Shown in pieces: positions 34,135 to 41,683 of a stretch of 44,865 nucleotides of DNA. Position 1 is the stretch's first letter; each line of letters opens with the position of its first letter. A program made the position numbers and the translations under genes. This DNA comes from DASQPR01 sp035713725. Lineage in GTDB: Bacteria; Actinomycetota; Actinomycetes; Mycobacteriales; Micromonosporaceae. Location: contig DASTMZ010000139.1 of the NCBI GenBank assembly GCA_035713725.1, positions 1 through 44,865 on the forward strand, in the 5' to 3' direction. The notes beneath the pieces are model-generated. The model saw only the letters and a program-made list of their open reading frames with translations, was not told the origin of the DNA and ran no database searches.

Positions 34135-34679
34135 CGCGGCGAGCCGATGTGCCACCGCCGATGGACGAGCCGGCGACCGATGCCGACCGCGCGATCGTCG
34201 GCGAACAGCTCGGACGTTATCCGCGCGGGACCCGGGCGATCGCGCATCGGTGTCCGTGCGGATTGCCGGACGTGGTGGCCACGATGCCCCGGCTGGCCGA
34301 CGGCACACCGTTCCCGACGCTGTTCTATCTGACGTGCCCGCGCGCGGTGTCCGCGTGCAGCACGCTCGAGTCGGCCGGCGTGATGAAGGAGATGTCGGCG
34401 CGACTGGCGGACGATCCGGCGCTCGCGGCGGCGTACCTTGCCGCGCACCAGGACTATCTCGTGCGTCGTGAGGCGGTCGAGGTGGTACCCGAGATCGCGG
34501 GTACGTCGGCCGGCGGCATGCCTGGCCGCGTGAAGTGCCTACACGTACATCTGGCGCACGCGTTGGGTGCCGGGGCGGGCGTGAACCCGTTCGGCGACGA
34601 GGTCATCGCGATGATCGAGCCGTGGTGGCGCGACGGCCCATGCGTGAACATCGACGACCGCGACGGTCTCGCGGACTGA
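34131..34679 (+). CDS. DUF501 family protein
   Basis: Conserved actinobacterial protein of 182 residues, function unknown. It shows the family features: ADRAIVGEQLGRYPRG, CPCGLPDVVATMPRL, FPTLFYLTCPRAVSACSTLE, VKCLHVHLAHALGAG and GVNPFGDE. The conserved Cys and His residues suggest metal binding, but that is inference. The GTG at 34131 overlaps the stop of ftsB/divIC by four bases, which I used to choose the start; ATG at 34161 is an alternative. It is usually found between the divIC-like gene and ppx in this phylum. Confidence 0.9.
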   Translation: MTRRADVPPPMDEPATDADRAIVGEQLGRYPRGTRAIAHRCPCGLPDVVATMPRLADGTPFPTLFYLTCPRAVSACSTLESAGVMKEMSARLADDPALAAAYLAAHQDYLVRREAVEVVPEIAGTSAGGMPGRVKCLHVHLAHALGAGAGVNPFGDEVIAMIEPWWRDGPCVNIDDRDGLAD

Positions 34680-34723
34680 CCCGTGTCGTCGGATGGCGGA
34701 TACGGCCGCGGACTGGTGGAAAC

Positions 34724-34736
34724 GGTAGCGGCTACC
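34724..34736. promoter_or_regulatory. 13-bp palindrome upstream of argA
   Basis: GGTAGC (34724-34729), G, GCTACC (34731-34736), ending nine bases before the argA ATG. No ribosome site is obvious there. It could be an operator or part of an initiation-region hairpin. Confidence 0.3.
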
Positions 34737-34745
34737 CTGCTGGGC

Positions 34746-35270
34746 ATGGACGTGACGATCCGGCGGGCGATCACTTCAGACGTGATCTCGATCCGCCGTC
34801 TGATCGATACGTATTCGGTGGAGCGGCGCCTGTTGTCCAAGGCGACCGTGGCGCTCTACGAGGCGGTGCAGGAGTTCGTCGTCGCGGTACGCACAACCGA
34901 CGGCACCGTGATCGGGTGCGGCGCGTTGCACGTGATGTGGGAGGACCTGGCCGAGATCCGTACCGTCGCGGTGGATCCTGTCGCGCGCGGCCAGAAGATC
35001 GGGCACCGCATCGTCACGGAGTTGCTTGCCACCGGGGCCGCGCTCGGTGTGCGTCGCGTCTTCTGCCTCACCTTCGAGACGGAGTTCTTCGGCTCGTTCG
35101 GCTTCCGCCCGATCGACGGTGCGGCCGTGCCGCACAAGGTCTTCGAAGAGCTGCTGCGCTCGTACGACGAAGGCGTCGCGGAGTTCCTTGACCTGGAACG
35201 CGTGAAGCCGAACACGCTTGGCAACACCCGCATGCTCCTGCACCTGGAACCCGATCCGGATCCTCGGTGA
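34746..35270 (+). CDS. argA: amino-acid N-acetyltransferase (ArgA-like GNAT)
   Basis: Predicted acetyl-CoA:L-glutamate N-acetyltransferase, first step of arginine synthesis, of the short GNAT-only type known from M. tuberculosis Rv2747. It has 174 residues. Landmarks are TIRRAITSDVISIRRLIDTY, TVALYEAVQEFVVAV, CGALHVMWEDLAEIRTVAV, the acetyl-CoA loop ARGQKIGHRI, VFCLTFETEFFGSFGF, and the C-terminal EFLDLERVKPNTLGN. ATG at 34746; the frame is open to 34683. Its stop overlaps the ppx start (GTGA). Placement between DUF501 and ppx is less usual. A 13-bp palindrome just upstream might regulate it. Confidence 0.87.
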   Translation: MDVTIRRAITSDVISIRRLIDTYSVERRLLSKATVALYEAVQEFVVAVRTTDGTVIGCGALHVMWEDLAEIRTVAVDPVARGQKIGHRIVTELLATGAALGVRRVFCLTFETEFFGSFGFRPIDGAAVPHKVFEELLRSYDEGVAEFLDLERVKPNTLGNTRMLLHLEPDPDPR

Positions 35271-36259
35271 CCGGCCCGGACCACGCGGCCGGCGATCGTG
35301 TCGCGGCCGGTAACGGTGTCGCGGCCGGCAGTCGAGTCGCGGCCATCGACTGTGGCACGAACTCGATCCGGTTGCTCGTCGCCGATCTCCCGCCAGCCGG
35401 AGCCGGACGAACCCTGCCGCTGCGCGACATCACGCGACGGATGCAGATCGTCCGCCTCGGCGCCGGCGTCGATCAAACCGGGAGGCTTGCGCCGGAAGCG
35501 ATCGAACGCACCCGCGTCGCGCTGGCCGACTACGCGGCCGAGATCGCGAAGCTCGGCGCCCAACGGGTACGGATGATCGCCACGTCGGCAACCCGGGACG
35601 CGGACAACGCCGCCGAGTTCCGTGCCATGGTGCGGGCGACCGCCGGCGTCGAACCCGAGGTCGTTACCGGCGACGAGGAGGCGCGACTGTCCTTCGACGG
35701 CGCGGTCCGCGGGCTGCCCGCGAGTTGCCCAGCGCCATATCTCGTCGTCGACATCGGCGGCGGCTCGACCGAGTTCGTCACCGGGACTGGCAGCGTCGAC
35801 CACGCGATGAGCGTCGACATCGGTGCGGTACGGATGACCGAGCGCCACTTCGCCACCGATCCACCGACGGCGGCCGAGATCGCCGACGCCGAGCGGGACA
35901 TCCGGGAGTCGGTACGGCGTGGGCTCGACGCGGTATCGGGCCGCACCGCGAACACACTCGTCGGGCTGGCCGGCTCGGTCACCACGGTGGCCGCGATCGC
36001 GTTGGACCTCGAGGCGTACGACCCGGCGCGCAGCCATCATGCCCGCATCGCGTATGCCGACGTCCGCCGCATCACCGAAGAACTTCTCGCGATGACCACC
36101 GAACAGCGTCGCGCGATCCCCGTCATGCATCCCGGTCGCGCGGACGTGATCGCCGCTGGCGCGCTGATCGTGGCGACCATCATGGTGGAGGCCGGCGTGG
36201 ACGCGTTGGTCGCGAGCGAGCACGACATTCTCGACGGCATTGCGTGGTCGCTCCGGTGA
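35267..36259 (+). CDS. Ppx/GppA family phosphatase
   Basis: Exopolyphosphatase or pppGpp phosphohydrolase of the ASKHA fold, 330 residues, the short actinobacterial form without a C-terminal HD domain. Phosphate-1 motif AAIDCGTNSIRLLV, then MIATSATRDADN, VVTGDEEARLSF, the phosphate-2 motif LVVDIGGGSTEF, and GLAGSVTTVAAIAL. The catalytic Glu is expected in the ATSATRDA-following region, as in relatives. The first ~25 residues are a repeated Ala-Ala-Gly tract from an 18-bp repeat. The GTG start overlaps the argA stop, and the stop overlaps the UDG start, so the three are translationally linked. Confidence 0.9.
   Translation: MTGPDHAAGDRVAAGNGVAAGSRVAAIDCGTNSIRLLVADLPPAGAGRTLPLRDITRRMQIVRLGAGVDQTGRLAPEAIERTRVALADYAAEIAKLGAQRVRMIATSATRDADNAAEFRAMVRATAGVEPEVVTGDEEARLSFDGAVRGLPASCPAPYLVVDIGGGSTEFVTGTGSVDHAMSVDIGAVRMTERHFATDPPTAAEIADAERDIRESVRRGLDAVSGRTANTLVGLAGSVTTVAAIALDLEAYDPARSHHARIAYADVRRITEELLAMTTEQRRAIPVMHPGRADVIAAGALIVATIMVEAGVDALVASEHDILDGIAWSLR
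35285..35338. repeat. three 18-bp units at the N-terminus of the ppx/gppA gene
   Basis: Units GCGGCCGGCGATCGTGTC (35285), GCGGCCGGTAACGGTGTC (35303) and GCGGCCGGCAGTCGAGTC (35321). A half unit continues into the true family start at AAIDCGTN. They encode Ala-Ala-Gly-x-x-Val three times. Confidence 0.9.
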
Positions 36260-37005
36260 CGACGCCCGCCGCCCACACCGCGCACGATGTCGCGACAATC
36301 GCGTCCGGCTGCGCGAACCTCGAGCGGCTCGACGGTGCGGTCGCCGCCTGTCGCGCCTGCCCGCGCCTGGTCGCTTGGCGCGAAGAAGTGGCGACGACGA
36401 AACGTGCCGCGTTCGCGGACGAGACCTACTGGGGCCGCCCGGTGCCGGGGTTCGGGCCGGCCAACGCACGCATCGCGATCCTTGGCCTCGCGCCGGCAGC
36501 GCATGGCGGCAACCGTACTGGTCGCGTGTTTACTGGCGACCGCTCCGGTGACGTGCTCTTCGCCGCGCTTTATCGCGCTGGCCTGGCCAATCAGCCCACG
36601 AGCGTGGCGGCCGACGACGGGCTTGCGCTGGTCGACACACGGATCGTCGCCGCGGTCCGTTGTGCCCCACCAGACAACAAGCCAACGCCGCTCGAGCGCC
36701 AGACGTGTGCACCATTTCTCCGGCGCGAATTCGAACTCATCGCACCGACGCTCCGGGTGGTGGTAGCGCTCGGGGCATTTGCGTGGAATGCGTGGTGGCC
36801 GACGTACGCGGCGGTCTATGGTGCGCCTTCACCGCGACCGCGGCCGGCGTTCGCGCATGGCGCCGTCTGGCGGGGTGACTCGGGCGGGCCGGCTTTACTG
36901 GGTTGTTATCACGTGAGCCAGCAGAACACCTTTACCGGCCGCCTCACCGACAGCATGCTGGATGACGTATTGGCGCGGGCTGTGTCGCTGGTCGCGGCGC
37001 ACTGA
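36256..37005 (+). CDS. family 5 uracil-DNA glycosylase (UdgB type)
   Basis: Iron-sulfur uracil-DNA glycosylase of base-excision repair, 249 residues. Cys32 and Cys35 (CRACPRL), with Cys136 and Cys151, fit the 4Fe-4S ligand set. Motif A is GLAPAAHGGN (77-86), where Ala replaces the acidic residue of other families; this marks family 5. Motif C is GCYHVSQQNTF with His219. The GTG at 36256 overlaps the ppx stop (GTGA). Family 5 enzymes also act on hypoxanthine and other deaminated bases, which suits a GC-rich genome, but activity here is inferred. Followed by a 44-bp gap before the DUF4129 gene. Confidence 0.92.
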   Translation: MTTPAAHTAHDVATIASGCANLERLDGAVAACRACPRLVAWREEVATTKRAAFADETYWGRPVPGFGPANARIAILGLAPAAHGGNRTGRVFTGDRSGDVLFAALYRAGLANQPTSVAADDGLALVDTRIVAAVRCAPPDNKPTPLERQTCAPFLRREFELIAPTLRVVVALGAFAWNAWWPTYAAVYGAPSPRPRPAFAHGAVWRGDSGGPALLGCYHVSQQNTFTGRLTDSMLDDVLARAVSLVAAH

Positions 37006-37049
37006 AACGCGACCGCCGACCGGCAACGCGCACACAGACGGGGACACGG

Positions 37050-37856
37050 TTGCCAACGTATTCGAACGCCACCCGGCGCTGGGTGCCGCTGCTGATTGTC
37101 GGCGGCCTCCTGGCCCTGGCGGCGTTCGCGGCGTCGGTTGCCGCGCCCGGCGTTCACACCATTCCGCTGCCAATCGTTAGCGACTCCGGATCCGGCAGCG
37201 GGAACAGCGGCGCCCCGTCCAACGCGCCATCCTTCCCGAGCGGCGGGCCGGTGACGCCGTTCGCGATCCCGCCGTGGGTCGGTTGGATCGAAGCGATCTT
37301 CGCCGGTGCCGTCGTGCTCCTGATCGTTGGGCTGTTGATCTGGCACTTCCTTCGCAACAACTGGCTATCCATCCGCGAGGTCGAGCGCGACTCCGCCGAC
37401 GACGCGGATGCGCTGTCCGTCCGCCGCGAAGAGGTCATCGCGGCGCTCGACGAAGGCATCGCGCAGCTGGCCACCGACCGCGACCCGCGGGCCGCGGTGA
37501 TCGCCTCGTGGGTACGCCTGGAGGAGGTGGCGCACCGCGCGGGTACGCCTCGGCTGGCGTCCGACGCACCGGCCGACTTCGTCGCCCGGCTTCTCGCTGC
37601 ACATCAGGTGAGCAGATCGGCGTTGACGTCGCTGGCGGACCTGTATCGGGCCGCCCGCTACAGCACCGCAACGATCGACAGCCAGATGCGCGACCAAGCA
37701 ATCGCGGCGCTGGGTCGCATTCGACACGAGCTTCTGGTGTCCAGGCCAGGCACGCCCGTCGACGACGTGCTTAGCGGAGCCCTACCCACCGGGTTGCCAA
37801 GACCGAGCGTGCCTTCGACGCCGGGCGACCCGCCGGTGCGCAGGTGGCTGACGTGA
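37050..37856 (+). CDS. DUF4129 domain membrane protein
   Basis: 268 residues. An N-terminal helix (~11-31) is followed by a Ser/Gly/Pro-rich presumably extracytoplasmic loop, a second helix (~76-98), then a cytosolic DUF4129 domain with the typical ALDEGIAQLATDRDPRAAVIASWVRLEEVAHRAG, DAPADFVARLL and YRAARYSTATI. Function unknown; the domain is commonly linked to MoxR/DUF58 systems and often to transglutaminases, none of which is present here. TTG at 37050, GGGGA six bases upstream. The stop overlaps the next gene's GTG. Confidence 0.88.
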   Translation: MPTYSNATRRWVPLLIVGGLLALAAFAASVAAPGVHTIPLPIVSDSGSGSGNSGAPSNAPSFPSGGPVTPFAIPPWVGWIEAIFAGAVVLLIVGLLIWHFLRNNWLSIREVERDSADDADALSVRREEVIAALDEGIAQLATDRDPRAAVIASWVRLEEVAHRAGTPRLASDAPADFVARLLAAHQVSRSALTSLADLYRAARYSTATIDSQMRDQAIAALGRIRHELLVSRPGTPVDDVLSGALPTGLPRPSVPSTPGDPPVRRWLT

Positions 37857-38401
37857 CCAAGCTGGACGAGCTCGGCAGAACCGAGCCGAAGCGCGGCCGG
37901 CCAACCACGCGCATGATCCGTTCCGTGCTGTTTTGCGTGGCGATCTCGGGGTTCATCTGGGAGTTTCTGCGTACCAAGGGCGTGGCGGTCCCGTACGCGC
38001 TGCTCCTTACGCTCTGCCTGGCCGCCGCGGCGATGATCGAGCTGATCCGGCGCCTGTCTCCGCCACGGGTGCCCGATGCGCTGCGCGACACGCAGGAGCC
38101 GGCGCCGCAGAACGTCATCCCGGACGCCGACGGAGTGTTCCGCGCGGTACGCCGGTGGTCGCAGCGGCTCGACTGGTCGCGCGACGATCTGCACAGGTTC
38201 CGCAACCGCGTGCAGCCGGCGGTGGTCGAGATCGTGGAGGATCGGCTCTGGCTGCGCCACGGAGTCAGCCGCGCCGCCGATCCGGAGCGTGCTCGTGAGC
38301 TGTGCGGGCCGGTGTTGTGGGAGTTCCTCACCGTGCCGGTCACGCAGCCGGTCACCAGGACTGAGTTCGCGACGCTCGTCGCGGCGATGGAGGCACTGTG
38401 A
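37853..38401 (+). CDS. uncharacterised two-helix membrane protein of MoxR cluster
   Basis: Not assigned to a named family. 182 residues: a basic N-terminus, two hydrophobic helices (~24-37 and ~48-63), then a soluble Arg/Asp/Glu-rich C-terminal domain containing VFRAVRRWSQRLDWSRDD and LWEFLTVPVTQPVTRTEFATLVAAME. The GTG at 37853 overlaps the DUF4129 stop (GTGA); a GTG at 37844 is possible. Its stop overlaps the MoxR start in the same way. The tight coupling on both sides suggests it is a membrane partner in the MoxR system. Confidence 0.8.
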   Translation: MTKLDELGRTEPKRGRPTTRMIRSVLFCVAISGFIWEFLRTKGVAVPYALLLTLCLAAAAMIELIRRLSPPRVPDALRDTQEPAPQNVIPDADGVFRAVRRWSQRLDWSRDDLHRFRNRVQPAVVEIVEDRLWLRHGVSRAADPERARELCGPVLWEFLTVPVTQPVTRTEFATLVAAMEAL

Positions 38402-39528
38402 GCGACACCGAGATCCGCGGCGGCGGCGACGAGGTCCGCAGCGGCGAGGTCCGCAGCGGAGAGGCGGTCCGCGGCGGCCCGGACGAGATTCCGACGATCC
38501 CGCCGTACGAGGTCGGACGGCTCGGTCGGGTGATCCTCGACGAGGTCGGCACGGTCGTGGTCGGCAACCGTGCTCCACTCGAACTCGTGCTGGCCGGCAT
38601 CTTGGCCGGCGGGAACGTGCTGCTCGAAGATCTGCCTGGCCTCGGCAAGACGCTTACCGCCCGCTCGTTCGCCCAGGTCCTCGGCATCGGCTTCCGCCGC
38701 CTGCAGTTCACGCCGGATCTGCTGCCCGCGGACGTCACCGGTTCGTTCCTCTACGACCAGCGCAACCACGACTTCGTGTTCCGGCCCGGCCCGATCTTCA
38801 CGAACCTGCTGCTTGCCGACGAGATCAACCGTACGCCGCCGAAGACGCAGTCCGCGCTGCTCGAGGCGATGCAGGAGAAGCAGGTGTCGGTGGAGGGCAC
38901 CACGTACGCCCTCGAGCCGCCGTTCCATGTGCTGGCCACCGCGAACCCGATCGAATACGAGGGCACCTACCCGTTGCCGGAGGCGCAACTGGACCGCTTC
39001 CTGCTGCGTGTGTCGTTCGGCTACCCGAACCGCGACGACGAGTGGGAGGTGCTTCGCCGACGCATCGAACGCCGTCAGGAGGAGGCGCACCTGCCGGCGC
39101 ACGTCAACGCGACGGTGCTGCGCGGCATGCAAGCGGCGCTCGAGAGCGTGACGGTGGAGGACTCGATCGGCCGCTACATGGTGAGCCTGGTCGCCGCGAC
39201 CCGAGACCACCCGCACGTCCTGGTCGGCTCGTCGCCTCGCGGTTCGCTCGCGCTGATGCTGCTGTCCCGCGCACGAGCCGCACTCGCCGGCCGCGACTAC
39301 GTGATTCCGGAGGATGTGAAACAAGTCGCGGTTTCCGCGCTGGCGCACCGGCTGACGCTCAAGCCCGAGGTGTGGCTGCGCCGAGTCGATCCGGCATCGG
39401 TCGTCACCGACATCGTGGCGAAGACACCGACGCCGGCGAGCGGTGCGATGCCAACCTACGCGACCGGCGCTCGCCCACCCGCCGCAAGCGACGAGCAACA
39501 CCGCTACAGCACGCCACCGCGGAACTAG
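38398..39528 (+). CDS. MoxR family AAA+ ATPase
   Basis: Chaperone-like AAA+ ATPase, 376 residues. Walker A is LLEDLPGLGKTLTA (~78-91), then LQFTPDLLPADVTGS, Walker B is LLLADEINRTPPKTQSALLEAM, sensor 1 is LATANPIEYEGTYPLPEAQLDRF, and sensor 2 is SSPRGSLAL. MoxR proteins act with von Willebrand-type proteins to mature or assemble partners; the DUF58 gene next door is the likely partner. The first ~35 residues are a low-complexity tract with a 15-bp DNA duplication (38431-38460). The GTG at 38398 overlaps the preceding stop. Confidence 0.95.
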   Translation: MSDTEIRGGGDEVRSGEVRSGEAVRGGPDEIPTIPPYEVGRLGRVILDEVGTVVVGNRAPLELVLAGILAGGNVLLEDLPGLGKTLTARSFAQVLGIGFRRLQFTPDLLPADVTGSFLYDQRNHDFVFRPGPIFTNLLLADEINRTPPKTQSALLEAMQEKQVSVEGTTYALEPPFHVLATANPIEYEGTYPLPEAQLDRFLLRVSFGYPNRDDEWEVLRRRIERRQEEAHLPAHVNATVLRGMQAALESVTVEDSIGRYMVSLVAATRDHPHVLVGSSPRGSLALMLLSRARAALAGRDYVIPEDVKQVAVSALAHRLTLKPEVWLRRVDPASVVTDIVAKTPTPASGAMPTYATGARPPAASDEQHRYSTPPRN

Positions 39529-39532
39529 CGAG

Positions 39533-40999
39533 ATGGTGCTCCTGGGTCGGGCATTTTCGGCCGCTCTCGCGCGCCGGGTCAACCGGTCAAACCGCGACGT
39601 CGCGCGGCGATTGCGGCTCGACCTGCCGGATCGGCCGACCGATCTGCCACCGGAGATCGAGGTCACCGCGGGTTGGGTGCCGACCCGAGCGTTCGGCCGG
39701 GCAGTGTTGCTGACCGGACTGTTGCTCGTGGGTGCGGTTTTCCTGCGGCGTACGGATCTGGTGGTGCTGGCCGCACCACTCGCGCTCGGTGCCGCGCTCG
39801 GCCTGTGGCGGCGCCCGACCGCCGCGCCCGTCGTGCAGGTCACCACGACCACGCCGACCGTCTCGGAGGGAACTGAACTCACCGCGTCCATGACGATCTC
39901 GAACCGGGACCCGATCCGCTACGACCTCGTGGTCGCGCGTCTTCGCACCAGCCGCTGGCTGCGGGTCGAGCACGCCGGTCGGCCGTACGCGACCGCGATC
40001 CCGCCCGGGCAAACGGTCGGCATCGATCTCGGCGGTCGTGCCGTGCGGTGGGGACGGCACGTGCTCGGGCCGACCGTCGCGTACGCGGTGGCCGCCGACG
40101 GTCTGCTGATCAGCCCGGCCGGTGTCGCGCCGTATTCGGACATCCGCGCGTTTCCGACGACCGCGTCGTTCCGTGCGAACGACTTGATGCCACGCGCGGC
40201 CGGCATGCTCGGCTTCCATCGGTCGCGCCGATCGGGCGACGGTGGCGAGATGGCCGGCGTACGGCCGTTCATGCCGGGCGACCGACTGCGGCGCATCGAC
40301 TGGCGCGTCTCGCTGCGTACCCGTGAACTTCACGTAGTTGCGACGCTGTCGGACCGTGACGCGGAGATCACCATCCTGATGGACTTGCTGCACGAGTCCG
40401 GACTGTCCGGCGGACCGGGTGGCGGTCGATCGGTGCTGGACATCACGGTTCGCGCGGCAGCCGGCATCGCCGAGCACTACGTGACGCGTGGCGACCGGGT
40501 CGGCTTCATCGAGTACGGCTGGCCGGGCCGGCGACTGCGCGCGTCCGCCGGACGGCGGCACTACCTCACCATCCTCGAGTGGTTGCTGGACACCAGACCG
40601 TCGCCCGAGGGCCGCGAGCCGACCGTCTATACGTTCGGCGCCAGCCAGATCAAGACGAACGCACTGACCGTCGTGCTGACGCCGTTGATCGACCCGCGGT
40701 CGGCGGCGCTGCTCGCGCGGCTCGCGCGCGGCGGGCGGTTCGTCATCGCGGTCGACACGATGCCGCCGGAGCTGCTCGCCTCGCTCGCGCGTGGGCCGCG
40801 TCGCCACGACGACTGGCTCGGCCAGGGCGAATTCACGTCGGTGGCGGCTCGACTCTGGCTCATGGAACGTGAGAACACCGTGGCGCAACTGCGCGATCAC
40901 GGCGTACCCGTTGTGCCGTGGGGTGGTGCCGGCAGTCTTGACGAGGTGCTGGGCCAGGTGTCGCGGATCGCGTCCGGACCGCAAGCGGTGCCTCGATGA
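39533..40999 (+). CDS. DUF58 domain protein (MoxR partner)
   Basis: 488 residues. Two transmembrane helices (~60-95) follow a basic N-terminus, then a beta-rich region, and the DUF58 signature RPFMPGDRLRRIDWRVSLRTRELHV at about 240-265. The rest resembles a vWA-like fold: ITILMDLLHESGLSG contains a DxxxE-like rather than classical DxSxS MIDAS, so metal binding is uncertain. Partner of the MoxR ATPase by context; the exact target is unknown. ATG at 39533, four bases after the MoxR stop. Its stop overlaps the next gene (ATGA). Confidence 0.92.
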   Translation: MVLLGRAFSAALARRVNRSNRDVARRLRLDLPDRPTDLPPEIEVTAGWVPTRAFGRAVLLTGLLLVGAVFLRRTDLVVLAAPLALGAALGLWRRPTAAPVVQVTTTTPTVSEGTELTASMTISNRDPIRYDLVVARLRTSRWLRVEHAGRPYATAIPPGQTVGIDLGGRAVRWGRHVLGPTVAYAVAADGLLISPAGVAPYSDIRAFPTTASFRANDLMPRAAGMLGFHRSRRSGDGGEMAGVRPFMPGDRLRRIDWRVSLRTRELHVVATLSDRDAEITILMDLLHESGLSGGPGGGRSVLDITVRAAAGIAEHYVTRGDRVGFIEYGWPGRRLRASAGRRHYLTILEWLLDTRPSPEGREPTVYTFGASQIKTNALTVVLTPLIDPRSAALLARLARGGRFVIAVDTMPPELLASLARGPRRHDDWLGQGEFTSVAARLWLMERENTVAQLRDHGVPVVPWGGAGSLDEVLGQVSRIASGPQAVPR

Positions 41000-41667
41000 G
41001 CGAGTTGGCACCCACCGGCGAACGCCCTCGGCTCGACCTGTCGGGCCGCGGTCGCTACCTGATGCGCCGCGGACGCTATGTGCTCGGACGCGCTGGCGCG
41101 TTATTGCAACGCGGCGTCGGCATTCGCATCGACCGGGTGACGGCCGTGGTGGAACAAGCCACCCTCGGTCCGGTGCTCGTCCGGTTCGGCTCGGTGCTGG
41201 CGGCGCTAGGCGGGTTCGCCGTGACGTGGCCGACGCGCGACCTGACCACGACCTCTCTCGTGGTGCCGATCCTGTTCGCGCTGGGCGTCGGGATCGCGCC
41301 GCGCAGCCTGATGCCGACTGCGACGATCGTCGCGATCGTGCTCGGCTACATGTTCAACCTCGACACCGGCGCCCCGCTGACCGTGTGGCGTCCGATCGCG
41401 GCCGCGTCGATGATCTACATCGTCCATACCAGCGCGGCGTTCGCGGCGGTGCTCCCATTCAACGCGGTCGCCACGCGCGGGCTGTTTTTGCCGTACGTGC
41501 TGCGGATTGCGGCCGTGATCGCCATCACTGCGATCCTCGCGGTCGGCATCCTCGCGGTCCCTGGCATCGTCGGTCAGCATCGCCTGGTCAGCGCGGCGGT
41601 AGCCGGGATGGTCGCGATGGTGGGTGTCGCAGGTTACGTCGCCTACCTCGGCAGTCAGCGCCGCTGA
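40996..41667 (+). CDS. uncharacterised polytopic membrane protein, end of MoxR cluster
   Basis: 223 residues, no family recognised. A basic, Arg/Gly-rich N-terminus of ~55 residues (RPRLDLSGRGRYLMRRGRYVLGR) precedes about six hydrophobic helices, with little soluble sequence. The ATG overlaps the DUF58 stop (ATGA), so it is almost certainly coexpressed. The position is often taken by a transglutaminase-like membrane protein in other actinobacteria, but no transglutaminase catalytic motif is visible here. Confidence 0.82.
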   Translation: MSELAPTGERPRLDLSGRGRYLMRRGRYVLGRAGALLQRGVGIRIDRVTAVVEQATLGPVLVRFGSVLAALGGFAVTWPTRDLTTTSLVVPILFALGVGIAPRSLMPTATIVAIVLGYMFNLDTGAPLTVWRPIAAASMIYIVHTSAAFAAVLPFNAVATRGLFLPYVLRIAAVIAITAILAVGILAVPGIVGQHRLVSAAVAGMVAMVGVAGYVAYLGSQRR

Positions 41668-41683
41668 GACGGATCATTGAAAC

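Noticed and set aside
37771..39891. 706-codon open frame antisense to the MoxR cluster
   Set aside because: It spans several real genes and their overlaps and has no domain. It is a by-product of high GC.
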